IMG/VR virus record: IMGVR_UViG_3300009509_000021
Coordinates: 1 to 63,214 of that record
Length of the DNA: 63,214 nt
Source: a virus
Strand: one strand, 5' to 3'
Positions 22,694 to 31,746 of this stretch are shown here, in pieces; positions within the stretch are counted from its first letter, which is position 1, and each line of letters opens with the position of its first letter. The notes beneath the pieces are model-generated. The model saw nothing but the letters and a program-made list of their open reading frames with translations, was not told the origin of the DNA and did no database searches. Made by a program: the position numbers and the translations under genes.

Positions 22694-24736
22694 ATGGCGG
22701 GTATTCTCCAAGTAGCTTCTCCTCAGCAAGTCGCTGACTATGAAGCCCGCGTCCGAGCTGAAAGGGAACCTCCAATTCAGCCAATGGAAATTGAAGGATT
22801 GGTGGCGCTGATTCGTCGCGAGTTCAACGATGCCCGCAATGCTCGATATACCAATGGTGTGTCTCAGAGGCTCATTGAAGCCCAACGCACTTATCGAGGC
22901 GAGTACTCTCCTGAGAAGCTCCGTGCTATCAAAGCGTTTGGCGGGTCAGATGTCTACTCCCGGGTCACACCCACCAAATGTCGCGGAGCCACTTCTGTCC
23001 TCAGGGACTTGTATCTATCCGGATCCGAGCCTCCATGGGAGCTCCAACCAACTCCCATACCTACGCTACCTGAGGACATTGCCGAGGCCGTAATAGGCCT
23101 CGTGCAGTCTGAGGTGCAGGCAGCCCAGCAGCAAGGGCTGACCGTTAACGAAGATATGATCCGGGATCGTATGAACCAGATGTATAACGCAGCACAGATG
23201 GCTGCTATACGTACATCAATCGAAGAAGCCAAGGATGCAAGTCGTCAGCTCAATGATGTATTAACCGAGGGTGGTTTTTACCGAGCGCTCAAAGAATTCC
23301 TCATTGACCTGCCGATTTTCCCTATCGCTTGTATCAAGGGCCCCACCGTGCGGCTCAAGACCAAGGTTCGATGGAAAAATGGAAAGCCATCCCGAGAGAC
23401 CGCCCCCAAGCTATTCTGGGATCGCGTCAGCCCCATGGACTTGTATTTCACCCCTGATGCTGGACATCTAGACGAGTCCTATATCATTGAACATGTTAGG
23501 TATTCTCGGCAGGAACTATACAATTTGATTGGCGTCCCGGGGTTCAAAGAGGACGAGATCAGAGCAGTACTGGCTGACTTCAAAGATAAAACTCAGTCCC
23601 GTCAGTGGAGGGACTGGTTTGATGAGGAAAGGGAAGACCTTGAGGACCGAGACCACTGGGAGTCCGCCCGTGGCCAGCTAATTGACGCTCTTGAGTGGCA
23701 TGGTTGCGTACAGGGACAGATGCTGCTGGACCACGGGTTTACCGAGAAAGACATCCCGGACCCTGAACAGGAATACATGGTTGATGCGTGGCTAGTTGAC
23801 CGCTATTGCATCAAAGCACAAATCTCTCCGGGCGTTACGCAACGTCCCAAGTACTACATCACCAGTTTTGAAAAGATCCCCGGATCCATTTGGGGCTATG
23901 GCTTACCAGACATTCTGCAAGATATCACGTCTGTCTGTAACACCACGATGCGCAGTATTGTCAACAACCTGTCAATAAGCTCCGGCCCGCAGGTTATTGT
24001 CAATCTCGATCGATTAGCTCAGACCGAGGATGCGAACACTCTCTACCCGTGGAAACGTTGGCATGTGGTAGATGATCCGTTGGGCAACAACACTCAGAAA
24101 CCTATCGAGTTCTACCAGCCCAACTCCAACGTTCAGGAGCTAATGGCCGTCTATGAGAAGTTTGCAAACATGGCGGACGAAGCATCGGCTCTCCCCAAGT
24201 ACCTCACCGGCTCGGGCGCAACTGGCGGCGCAGGCCGTACAGCGTCTGGTCTTGCGATGCTTATGGATAACGCATCTAAAGTTATGCAGAACGTCGCGGC
24301 GAATGTGGATGATGACATCCTCACACCTTCTATAGAGGGCTTGTACGAGATGGTCATGATGAGTTCGCAGGGGCCAGAACTCAGAGGCGACGAGACCATT
24401 GTTGTCAAGGGCGTGACAGTAGCCGTCCAGAAGGAAACGGACCGGATGCGCAAACTTGAGTTCTTGCAGATGACCGCGAACCCGATTGACATGCAAATCA
24501 TGGGTATCCCGGGCCGCGCTGCTGTACTCGAAGATGTTGCGGAAGAACTTGGTATGAAAGGGAAAAAGATAGTACCATCTCCCGAAGAACTTGGTGGCAT
24601 GGGGCAACCCCCACCGCCACAAGTAGGAGGAGCTCCGGGTGGGCCACAGGCAGCTCAAGCTCCGGAAGCAGGCCGTGACCCCGCTATGGCAGCGAGACAA
24701 GGCCAAGAAAATGTGACCCGAGGAGTCGTTCAATGA
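22694..24736 (+). CDS. Portal protein
   Basis: The 680-residue protein is a podovirus-type portal: a conserved end-helix region with GSGATGGAGRTASGLAMLM (about residues 503-521), followed by a mixed domain and a Pro/Gln/Gly-rich tail (about 620-680). It forms the dodecameric ring at the head vertex through which DNA is packaged. It follows a promoter and is directly coupled to a small gene (ATGA). The ATG has only a weak ribosome site. Confidence 0.9.
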   Translation: MAGILQVASPQQVADYEARVRAEREPPIQPMEIEGLVALIRREFNDARNARYTNGVSQRLIEAQRTYRGEYSPEKLRAIKAFGGSDVYSRVTPTKCRGATSVLRDLYLSGSEPPWELQPTPIPTLPEDIAEAVIGLVQSEVQAAQQQGLTVNEDMIRDRMNQMYNAAQMAAIRTSIEEAKDASRQLNDVLTEGGFYRALKEFLIDLPIFPIACIKGPTVRLKTKVRWKNGKPSRETAPKLFWDRVSPMDLYFTPDAGHLDESYIIEHVRYSRQELYNLIGVPGFKEDEIRAVLADFKDKTQSRQWRDWFDEEREDLEDRDHWESARGQLIDALEWHGCVQGQMLLDHGFTEKDIPDPEQEYMVDAWLVDRYCIKAQISPGVTQRPKYYITSFEKIPGSIWGYGLPDILQDITSVCNTTMRSIVNNLSISSGPQVIVNLDRLAQTEDANTLYPWKRWHVVDDPLGNNTQKPIEFYQPNSNVQELMAVYEKFANMADEASALPKYLTGSGATGGAGRTASGLAMLMDNASKVMQNVAANVDDDILTPSIEGLYEMVMMSSQGPELRGDETIVVKGVTVAVQKETDRMRKLEFLQMTANPIDMQIMGIPGRAAVLEDVAEELGMKGKKIVPSPEELGGMGQPPPPQVGGAPGGPQAAQAPEAGRDPAMAARQGQENVTRGVVQ

Positions 24737-24906
24737 AGAACCTTAACTCATCGCTCGTTAAGAGGCATGGAAAGCCTCTGTCCTATACGGATGGCGAGCA
24801 TACCCAGTCGAAGACCAAAGGTGGCGGAAAGAACTCGTCCATCATGTCGAATCCAAACACCAAGTCGGATCGTTGCGGCTACGGCGTTAACGGCGTCGGC
24901 AAGTAA
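24733..24906 (+). CDS. Small Lys/Gly-rich protein
   Basis: The 57-residue protein starts MKNLNSSLVKRHGKPLSYTD at an ATG overlapping the portal stop, with AGGAG seven bases before. It is basic and Gly/Ser-rich, and probably part of the particle or a DNA-binding peptide. Function is unknown. Confidence 0.55.
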   Translation: MKNLNSSLVKRHGKPLSYTDGEHTQSKTKGGGKNSSIMSNPNTKSDRCGYGVNGVGK

Positions 24907-24916
24907 GGGGGCAATC

Positions 24917-25192
24917 ATGGCCTACGAAACGTATCCGAAGAATGGCAAGACCGGTTCCCGACATGTGTTCAGTGGTGAAACCCACATGGACAGTTGGGCA
25001 TGGCGCGATGGTCGTGAGAAACGCGACGGCTATAAGCGCTCTGGCCGCGCTGAGTTCGCTGGCAAAGCCCAGTCGAGCGAGAAATTCCAAGTCGGTAAAG
25101 AATCTCCCGGCAACACGAGCAAGCGTGAGTATCCGAAGTCCGGACACAAAGGCGCGAAGTTCGGTTCTGTCAAGAAGCAGGGGAATCACTGA
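24917..25192 (+). CDS. Small basic protein
   Basis: The 91-residue protein starts MAYETYPKNGKTGSRHVFSG at an ATG after AAGGGGG and is Lys/Gly/Ser-rich with little hydrophobic content. The same frame opens further upstream but those codons overlap the previous gene. It belongs to the small basic set between portal and scaffold. Confidence 0.6.
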   Translation: MAYETYPKNGKTGSRHVFSGETHMDSWAWRDGREKRDGYKRSGRAEFAGKAQSSEKFQVGKESPGNTSKREYPKSGHKGAKFGSVKKQGNH

Positions 25193-25443
25193 TGTATTGC
25201 ACTGCCAACAAACGCGGAAAGAAGGCTAAGCGTCCCGGTACTGCTGGTACTGGTAAGGACGTGTCTCCTTCTACGATGTACAGCGCCGTTGAGTTTGGTG
25301 GCGGACGCCCAGATGGGTCTCGTCGTTTGACGAACAACTACGGCAAGACGGCTGGTAAACGCAATGAGTTCAAACCCGAAGTGGGTGACAACAGCAGGCG
25401 CACTGGCCGAATGTTCAACTGGATGAAGGGAGAGAGTTATTAA
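25192..25443 (+). CDS. Small basic protein
   Basis: The 83-residue protein overlaps the previous stop (TGATG) and is basic, with KRGKKAKRPG near residues 7-16. Its last bases overlap the AUU start of the following frame, so the genes are likely coupled. Function is unknown. Confidence 0.6.
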   Translation: MYCTANKRGKKAKRPGTAGTGKDVSPSTMYSAVEFGGGRPDGSRRLTNNYGKTAGKRNEFKPEVGDNSRRTGRMFNWMKGESY

Positions 25444-25678
25444 ACTCGATCAAGAAACTGCTGAGGCTATCGTTCGCTTAGCCAATAACAAGGACTTCAA
25501 GACGTTCCTTGATTGGTTTGACGATGCCCATGCGCTATTCGTCAATGGTGCTGTTATGGGGCACGACCCCAATTACAGCCCTGACGTACTACGTGGCCGT
25601 GCACAAGGGCTCTCCATTCTCAAAAATGAGATGGAAAAAGCACCTGAAGTTGCTGGCCGGATTCAGAGAATAAGCTAA
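25439..25678 (+). CDS. Small unknown protein with a possible AUU start
   Basis: An open frame of 79 codons reads KLDQETAEAIVRLANNKD and on, without an ATG, GTG or TTG near its beginning. The only fitting start is an ATT at 25439 that overlaps the stop of the previous gene (ATTAA), about six bases after AGGGAG. The protein has a helical composition similar to small proteins placed between portal and scaffold in related phages, and it fills an otherwise empty gap. A sequencing error converting ATG to ATT is the alternative. Confidence 0.55.
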   Translation: MKLDQETAEAIVRLANNKDFKTFLDWFDDAHALFVNGAVMGHDPNYSPDVLRGRAQGLSILKNEMEKAPEVAGRIQRIS

Positions 25679-25691
25679 GAGGAATACGCCC

Positions 25692-26768
25692 GTGGCGCTC
25701 CCAAAACAATTACGCGATCAGATTAAGCAAGGCAAAAATATCGAAGCAGAGCTTCGTAAGCAGCAGGCAGAGGCCGGTCAAACCGATACCTCTCAGCAGG
25801 AAATCGATGCGCTGCTTGCATCAGTAACTCCTGAGGAAGAAGCGCCGAAGGAGGAAAAGAAATCTGCCAGCGTAACTGAACTCCACCCAACGACTGATGA
25901 AGGAGGTGATCCGGCATCTACGCCCGAGGTCAAGCCCGAACGTACCGACTGGAAGCAGAAGTACTCGGTATTGAAAGGCAAGTATGATGCGGAAGTTCCT
26001 CGCCTGTCGTCAGATTTACGGGATGCCCACAATCGAATCAGTAGGCTGGAAGATAAGCTCACTGAGGTAGCGGCAAAACCGGTCACGCAGCCTGAGGAAA
26101 CCAAACCTCGGACGGACTTTACGCCTGAAGAAATCGCTGATTACGGTGAGGATCTTCTGGACGTAATGGGGCGTAAGGCACGCTCAATTGTGGAGGCTGA
26201 ATATCTCCCGCGTATCGATTCGCTCAATGCAGAAATCAATTCACTCAAGCACCAGCTTGGTGAGACCGGCCAAAGAGTCGGCAAGTTTGAAACCAATAGT
26301 GTGTTCGCTCAGCTCGATCAAGAAGTCGAAAACTGGCGAAACATCAACGTAGATCCAGAGTTTCACGAGTGGCTGGATAACGTAGACCCGTACACGGGTG
26401 AAACTCGTAAAGAGCTCATGTTGAAAGCCTTTAACCAAAAAGACGCCCACCGGGTTAAAGCATTCTTCGTGAACTACAAGAAGGAAAACGCTGCTGTAAT
26501 GCCAACATCAGCCGATCCAACACCCTCTGGGCAAGGGGGAATGGAATCCGGATCGAGACTGGAACTTGGCGATTACGTATCCCCCGGTACGCCAAAGGGC
26601 GGGGGTAATGCGGGCGCTCCTAGAGAAAAACGTCAATGGACTTCTCGGGAAATTGGTGCGTTCTACTCTGATGTACAGAAGGGTAGGTATCGTAGCCGAC
26701 CTGAGGATAAGGCCAGAATCGAGGCAGACATTGTTGCTGCCACACGAGAAGGGCGTGTAACTGCTTAA
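25692..26768 (+). CDS. Scaffolding protein
   Basis: The 358-residue protein starts with GTG and is highly charged, with acidic and coiled-coil segments (about 95-205) and an N-terminal KQLRDQIKQGKNIEAELRKQ helix. Position just before the capsid gene and the character of the sequence identify a procapsid scaffold. It would be lost or degraded after assembly. Confidence 0.8.
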   Translation: MALPKQLRDQIKQGKNIEAELRKQQAEAGQTDTSQQEIDALLASVTPEEEAPKEEKKSASVTELHPTTDEGGDPASTPEVKPERTDWKQKYSVLKGKYDAEVPRLSSDLRDAHNRISRLEDKLTEVAAKPVTQPEETKPRTDFTPEEIADYGEDLLDVMGRKARSIVEAEYLPRIDSLNAEINSLKHQLGETGQRVGKFETNSVFAQLDQEVENWRNINVDPEFHEWLDNVDPYTGETRKELMLKAFNQKDAHRVKAFFVNYKKENAAVMPTSADPTPSGQGGMESGSRLELGDYVSPGTPKGGGNAGAPREKRQWTSREIGAFYSDVQKGRYRSRPEDKARIEADIVAATREGRVTA

Positions 26769-26785
26769 TTTTGGAGTGACCTGAA

Positions 26786-27736
26786 ATGGCAACAATTTTT
26801 CCACAAGTAGCCAGTGCTGGCGCGAGTGCGTTTAACTCGCTCCCCGCAACGGACTACAGCGGGGTCTTTATCCCGCAGCTTTGGTCTGGAAAGATCATCG
26901 AGAAGTTCTACGATGCGACTGTCCTCGCGGCTATCGCAAATACGGACTACGAAGGTGAGATTACCAGTTATGGCGACAAGGTTACGATTCGTACCAAGCC
27001 GAAAATCACCATCAACGACTACCTCGCATACAGCCCGCTGACGACTGAAACGCCGTCCAGTACTGCTGTAGAGCTGCTCATCGACCAAGGTAAATATTGG
27101 TCTACGGCTCTTGACGATGTCATGGAAGTCCAGTCGGACCTCGACCACTTCAGCCTGTGGGCAGACGATGCCTCTGAGCAGATGAAGATCGAGATCGACA
27201 CCGACGTCCTCGCTGGCATCCCGGCAGGTGTGTCTGCTAACAACCAAGGCGGCACCGCAGGTGTTCAGAATGGCACGTCGATTGACCTCGGCGCAGCCGC
27301 TGCACCGGTTACTGTTAGCGCAACCAATGTGATCGAGAAGATCATTCAGTGTGGCCAGATCCTTGACGAGAACAACATCCCTGAGACGGGTCGTTGGATT
27401 GTTATCCCTGCGTGGATGGCAGCTCTCATCAAGACGTCTGACCTGAAGGACGCTTCGCTGACTGGCGATGGCGTTTCGATGCTGCGCAACGGCCGTCTGG
27501 GTATGATTGACCGATTCACGCTGTATGCGTCGAACCTGCTTCCGTGGAATGCATCGGATTCGGCCAACACGATTATCTTCGGTCATTCGCACGGCCTGAC
27601 GTTTGCTTCGCAGCTGACGAAGGTTGAGACGCTTCGTGCAGAAAGCACCTTTGGTACGATCCTGCGTGGTTTGCAGGTCTTCGGCTACAAGGTTGTAGAC
27701 GGCACGGCTCTCGGTCTCCTGTACGCAACGCGGTAA
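26786..27736 (+). CDS. Major capsid protein
   Basis: The 316-residue protein has the N-terminal FIPQLWSGKIIEKF segment (about residues 30-43) and HK97-fold features with a long alternating domain, and lies between scaffold and head-completion genes. It forms the icosahedral shell. A strong terminator follows it, consistent with high expression. An 11-of-26 match to its N terminus occurs in the small gene at 10199. Confidence 0.9.
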   Translation: MATIFPQVASAGASAFNSLPATDYSGVFIPQLWSGKIIEKFYDATVLAAIANTDYEGEITSYGDKVTIRTKPKITINDYLAYSPLTTETPSSTAVELLIDQGKYWSTALDDVMEVQSDLDHFSLWADDASEQMKIEIDTDVLAGIPAGVSANNQGGTAGVQNGTSIDLGAAAAPVTVSATNVIEKIIQCGQILDENNIPETGRWIVIPAWMAALIKTSDLKDASLTGDGVSMLRNGRLGMIDRFTLYASNLLPWNASDSANTIIFGHSHGLTFASQLTKVETLRAESTFGTILRGLQVFGYKVVDGTALGLLYATR

Positions 27737-27755
27737 TAGTCAGGAGCTCTGACAA

Positions 27756-27783
27756 GGGAGGGGGGCTTTCCCCCTCCCATTTT
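27756..27783 (+). terminator. Rho-independent terminator after the capsid gene
   Basis: Arms GGGAGGGGG (27756-27764) and CCCCCTCCC (27770-27778) pair perfectly around a five-base loop and are followed by ATTTTG. It lies 20 bases after the capsid stop and would limit transcription of the downstream tail genes relative to the capsid. Confidence 0.85.
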
Positions 27784-27797
27784 GACTGGGACTAAAC

Positions 27798-28091
27798 ATG
27801 GCAGCGAAGTACATTCAATCTGTGGTAACTGGTGTTGTGCATGGCTACAACGAACCGGCACTGAAGTGTAAGGATTTCCGTCTGATGACCCCTGCCGAAT
27901 GTGCAGAATATGAGGTATCGCTGGGAATCTCTCGCTCTGAGCCTGAAGTTGTTGCTGAGCCGGAACCGGTGTTTGAGGAAGTTGTTGTAACGACCTCGTT
28001 TACGCCGGAGCCTGAGCCGGAAGCAGAACCTGAGCCGGAAGCAGACGACACCGAAACTGACAAGGTACTGGCAGCACTTGAGGTTGAGTAA
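27798..28091 (+). CDS. Small protein with acidic EP repeats
   Basis: The 97-residue protein has a compact N-terminal part (about 1-45) and a C-terminal run of Glu-Pro repeats (PEPEPEAEPEPEAD, about 71-84). It probably belongs to the head or connector. It follows the terminator and overlaps the next gene by one base. Confidence 0.6.
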   Translation: MAAKYIQSVVTGVVHGYNEPALKCKDFRLMTPAECAEYEVSLGISRSEPEVVAEPEPVFEEVVVTTSFTPEPEPEAEPEPEADDTETDKVLAALEVE

Positions 28092-28441
28092 TGCCAAAGT
28101 CTATTGACGATATCCTGACTGATGCTCGCGTCATTTTGAATGACGAGCTGGGAGATCGTTACACAGATGCAGAACTGATTTCAGATTTGAACAGCGCCAT
28201 CTCAATGACGAAGATGATCCGACCGGACATTTTCATTTTGGGGGAAGCGCTGCCTGAATTTACGACTGCGGATCTTGGACAGGTTCCAGCTACTGACTTC
28301 CCGCTGCCTGAAGTCGTATACCAGAGCTTTGTGTATTACCTCGCAGGTAATGCTGAGCTACGGGATGATGAGTTCGCAGTTGATGGTAGGGCAATGACTT
28401 TGCTTGCTGCTTACAGGAGGAACCTTACCGGAACTGCATAA
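28091..28441 (+). CDS. Head-tail adaptor protein
   Basis: The 116-residue protein fits a phage adaptor family seen beneath the portal (DUF6682-like): ILTDARVILNDELGDRYTDAEL, then LNSAISMTKMIRPDIF. It probably bridges portal and tail proteins. Location after the capsid gene supports this. Confidence 0.65.
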   Translation: MPKSIDDILTDARVILNDELGDRYTDAELISDLNSAISMTKMIRPDIFILGEALPEFTTADLGQVPATDFPLPEVVYQSFVYYLAGNAELRDDEFAVDGRAMTLLAAYRRNLTGTA

Positions 28442-28453
28442 TAGGAGAATCCA

Positions 28454-29134
28454 ATGCCGCAAAGTGGCTTTGAAGAAGGTTTTGTTGTTGCTACGAGTGG
28501 CTCTCTCGATGAATGGGTCAAGGAGATCCATGCTAAGGTTCCGGGTGCTATCGAGGGATACATTTACGATCAGCTCAAGCTGGTCATTAAGGATTTCTTC
28601 CAGCGAACGAAATCATGGCGGGCGTTCATTGGCCCGTTTACCGTCCCTGCCAATGATGGGACATACTGCCTCAACCCTGTTGACGCTTACTCCAATGTGA
28701 TCCAAGTACTCAACGTAGTACGCAACGGGTCAGCTCTTACGCACATGCCTGAGAAGGCAGTACCATTCCAGTTTGCTACTGAGTCGTCAGCACGAACTGC
28801 GTCTCGGTTCTATCTGTCACCTTACGACACGATAATTTTATTTCCTACACCTGTTGAAGACATCGATGAGGTCTACGCAACTGTTGCATTGACCCCTAGG
28901 CTACGCTCTGACAACAGGATCCATCAGTGGATTATTGACCAGCACTACGAGGTTATTAAAGCCGGTGTGTTGGCAAGACTGTACGAAGAACCCGGTAAAA
29001 TTTACACGAACACCGAAGCTGCCAAACTATGGGGCGGCCGTTATCGTTCAGAGATGGTCCGTTCTCGCTCTGCTGCTATCAAAAACTATGGTGAGATGGC
29101 GGGGCCGTGGAGCTATAACTCATGGGTGATGTAA
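28454..29134 (+). CDS. Tail tubular or adaptor protein (gp11-like)
   Basis: The 226-residue protein has helical and beta segments typical of podovirus tail-tube adaptor proteins and lies between the head-tail adaptor and the tail nozzle genes. It contains a membrane-free, mixed fold with a conserved-looking C-terminal helix (about 150-190). Assignment is by context and general character. Confidence 0.6.
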   Translation: MPQSGFEEGFVVATSGSLDEWVKEIHAKVPGAIEGYIYDQLKLVIKDFFQRTKSWRAFIGPFTVPANDGTYCLNPVDAYSNVIQVLNVVRNGSALTHMPEKAVPFQFATESSARTASRFYLSPYDTIILFPTPVEDIDEVYATVALTPRLRSDNRIHQWIIDQHYEVIKAGVLARLYEEPGKIYTNTEAAKLWGGRYRSEMVRSRSAAIKNYGEMAGPWSYNSWVM

Positions 29135-29668
29135 ATGCCAATACCAGCATACGTAGACACATCACTCTACCTACCCCTTGGAGGCGTCAATGGATTTGAA
29201 GTCAATGGCTTCGACGTCAACGGGGTCGGATTGGTTGACAGCCCGTTCGCAGGAGTTGAATTCAGACTTGACCCATACCGGTCGGTACTTTCGCTGGATC
29301 GGTCGGAAGTGGATATGGTCGCCATCTTTCCAACGCTGCTTAATCCTGAGTCTTTCGTTTCTGTACAAAGAGGCGAAACATTGGAGGCAGAGGTTTGGGC
29401 TGCGCGTGGCGAAAGCACAGTGGACAGCGAAAGAAATGAAACGGAACTCGCAGCTACGCAGATGGCGCTGGTCAATGAAGTGGAAAGCATTTCTGTCGTC
29501 CGTACCGAGTACCGCACATCGTATGTATTGGCGTCACATCCTGCGTCACTATCCGAGGATAGAGCAATTTCGGATGTGGACAAATTACCGCTCAGTTATG
29601 AACCGGATACAGTCGATGTCTCCGTCGTCCCAGCTGAAGATAGAACAACGAAAGTCCGGAGAATCTGA
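29135..29668 (+). CDS. Unknown tail-region protein
   Basis: The 177-residue protein starts with a repeat-like GVNGFEVNGFDVNGVG segment (residues 17-32) and a beta-rich, Val-rich remainder. It is probably a structural component. Its stop overlaps the next start by one base. Confidence 0.6.
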   Translation: MPIPAYVDTSLYLPLGGVNGFEVNGFDVNGVGLVDSPFAGVEFRLDPYRSVLSLDRSEVDMVAIFPTLLNPESFVSVQRGETLEAEVWAARGESTVDSERNETELAATQMALVNEVESISVVRTEYRTSYVLASHPASLSEDRAISDVDKLPLSYEPDTVDVSVVPAEDRTTKVRRI

Positions 29669-29982
29669 TGGCATTACTTGACCGTTTCGTTAAACAACCA
29701 GCAGAGATCAAGAAGTATCAGATTGATTACTCTGAATGGCTGCCTACTGGCGAAACTGTTACATCAGTCGTCACGGCAGTAACCGTACTGAATCCTGCAG
29801 ATGGAGATGTCGGTGAACCAACTCTGACAATAGGTACTACGCAGATTGTTGGTGGTACTGTTTATGAGTATTACGTGAGTTCCGGTACAGATGGAAAGCG
29901 CTACAAAGTAACTTACCAAGCAAGCACAAGCGATTCTCAAACTGTTGAGAGCGAGATTGAATTTAAGGTGACTGACACATGA
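29668..29982 (+). CDS. Small Ig-like structural protein
   Basis: The 104-residue protein reads as an immunoglobulin-like beta sandwich (strands with alternating V/T, ending in GTDGKRYKVTYQASTSD), a domain seen in phage decoration and tail proteins. It overlaps the next gene by 4 bases. Confidence 0.6.
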   Translation: MALLDRFVKQPAEIKKYQIDYSEWLPTGETVTSVVTAVTVLNPADGDVGEPTLTIGTTQIVGGTVYEYYVSSGTDGKRYKVTYQASTSDSQTVESEIEFKVTDT

Positions 29983-30983
29983 CCATTCTTTTTAAAAATA
30001 ATGCATCAGCCACTCTCAGTGTGCAGGCTGAGATTGCGCACACTACTCTCACTCTACAAACAAATGAGGGGGATCTGTTCCCAGCACCCGGAGCAGGAGA
30101 GTTCTTTTATGTAACTCTGGAAGATACCAGCGGCAACATTGAGATTTGTCGATGCACTGGTAACTCTGCTGATGTGCTGACAGTAACTCGTGCACAAGAA
30201 AACACCACTGCAAAAATATTCCCCACTGGCTCCAAGGTAGAGCAACGTACCACTGCTGCGACGTTCGATGAGTTTGTACAGGTATCTGGCGATGCCATGT
30301 CGGGTGACCTCGACATGAATGGTAACAATGTAGTTGATCCAGTTCTTACCAGTACTGGAGCTGCAGCTATCAAGGGTGTACCAATGCAGGGCGCTGATGG
30401 TGGTACGGCTAATCAGCTTCAGGTGCCCTCCGCTGGAGGAGCGCCGACTATTGGTTCTGGCACAATCTGGCATTCTGCTAATGACGGAGCAAGTTCAGGG
30501 CTCGATGCGGATTTGCTCGATGGGCAGCAAGGATCCTATTACGCCACAGATGCTAATGCTGCTAGTGCGTCATACCTGACAACGGGTACTGTAGCCAATG
30601 CACGACTCGATGCCACAGTTGCTCTGCATAATCAGAAGAACGTGTGGACTGCCGGTGAATATACCGCTGAAGATACAAATGCAGCTACAGCTACATTCGA
30701 TATCGATGCAGACGTATCAAACGCCCACCATATAACGATGGGTGCAAATATCACTACCTTGACTCTCAGCAACATGGATTCTGGGCAGTCAATAGTAGTG
30801 TTGTTTGAGCAGGATGGGGTAGGTAGCAAGACTTGTGCTTTCCCCGCTGCATGGGTGTGGAAGAACGGCTCAGTGCCTACGTTGTCAACGGCACCGAACT
30901 CACTGGATGTTCTGACACTGGTTCAATTTACTGTAAGTGCGACGCCGACTGTGTTTGCGTCGCTGACTAAAGCATTCTCATAA
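29979..30983 (+). CDS. Tail fibre-like protein
   Basis: The 334-residue protein has an N-terminal domain (about 1-105) shared with the next gene and a repeat-rich fibre shaft with DLDMNGNNVVDP and LDADLLDGQQGSYYA, the latter a fibre motif common in phages. It probably makes a trimeric fibre or spike for host binding. Confidence 0.65.
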   Translation: MTILFKNNASATLSVQAEIAHTTLTLQTNEGDLFPAPGAGEFFYVTLEDTSGNIEICRCTGNSADVLTVTRAQENTTAKIFPTGSKVEQRTTAATFDEFVQVSGDAMSGDLDMNGNNVVDPVLTSTGAAAIKGVPMQGADGGTANQLQVPSAGGAPTIGSGTIWHSANDGASSGLDADLLDGQQGSYYATDANAASASYLTTGTVANARLDATVALHNQKNVWTAGEYTAEDTNAATATFDIDADVSNAHHITMGANITTLTLSNMDSGQSIVVLFEQDGVGSKTCAFPAAWVWKNGSVPTLSTAPNSLDVLTLVQFTVSATPTVFASLTKAFS

Positions 30984-31583
30984 ATGGCACTGATTGTTTT
31001 TGAAAATAATAGCAATGGGACGCTGGCTGCAGATATTAACGACACGCAGACCACGATCACATTGGTTGGCGGCCATGGGAACAACTTTCCCAGTATTACT
31101 GCGCCTGATGAAATCTTTTTTATCACGCTACAGAACTACGCCGCCCAGCTTATTGAGATTTGTCGTGTTACAGACCGTATGGGTGACGTCCTCACTGTTA
31201 CTCGTGGCCAAGATGGTACTACGCCGCAGAGTTGGGCAGCGGCTACAACTGCGTTACAACTCCGTGTTACGAAGGAGACGCTTGAGGCTTTTGTACAAAA
31301 GGCTACCTCCCTTACTGCGGGGGAGCTTGTTACAGTAAATTCATTGGGGCAGCTGACACCGCTTAGCGATGGGCTACCGCAAACGTGGGAGTACTTCACT
31401 TCTACTGAGGGGCAGGCAGTGTTTAACACTTCTGCGACTTTGCCTGACACAGACAATAGAGTGCAGGCGTTTATTAACGGAGTGCGCCAGTTTCCACCGG
31501 ATCATTTCGCAGTCACAGGGACTCAACAGCTCACATTTACCGAGGGCTTAGCTGAGGGTGACTATGTAGCCATAGGGATTTGA
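30984..31583 (+). CDS. Fibre-associated protein, paralogue of the previous N-terminal domain
   Basis: The 199-residue protein shares the previous N-terminal domain (IEICRVTDRMGDVLTVTRGQD versus IEICRCTGNSADVLTVTRAQE). It lacks the long shaft. The tail-end segment resembles a fibre tip. It likely assembles with the previous protein. Confidence 0.65.
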   Translation: MALIVFENNSNGTLAADINDTQTTITLVGGHGNNFPSITAPDEIFFITLQNYAAQLIEICRVTDRMGDVLTVTRGQDGTTPQSWAAATTALQLRVTKETLEAFVQKATSLTAGELVTVNSLGQLTPLSDGLPQTWEYFTSTEGQAVFNTSATLPDTDNRVQAFINGVRQFPPDHFAVTGTQQLTFTEGLAEGDYVAIGI

Positions 31584-31584
31584 C

Positions 31585-31746
31585 ATGAAGTTCACTATTA
31601 ACAACCCGCTCGTACTCATCTCAGCCAAAGTGTTCGGTATTGGCATTGAGTTGAGCCTTCACCACGTAGATAACAAGTGGTCACTTTGCTTTCAGGTTGA
31701 AGCAGTAGCATGGAGCTACTGCAAGGAGTGGTCTCGTGTTAGGTGA
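31585..31746 (+). CDS. Very small unknown protein
   Basis: A 53-residue protein starting MKFTINNPLVLISAKVFGIG is encoded between the fibre gene and the holin; its stop overlaps the GTG start of the holin by 11 bases. It is mildly hydrophobic at the start and contains two cysteines. Function is unknown. Confidence 0.5.
   Translation: MKFTINNPLVLISAKVFGIGIELSLHHVDNKWSLCFQVEAVAWSYCKEWSRVR

Noticed and set aside
24140-24733. 197-codon open frame antisense to the portal gene
   Set aside because: Shadow of the portal; high Cys/His/Arg composition is typical of antisense translation.
26765-27592. 275-codon open frame antisense to the capsid gene
   Set aside because: It is a shadow of the strongly conserved capsid gene, with no ribosome site or neighbours on that strand.
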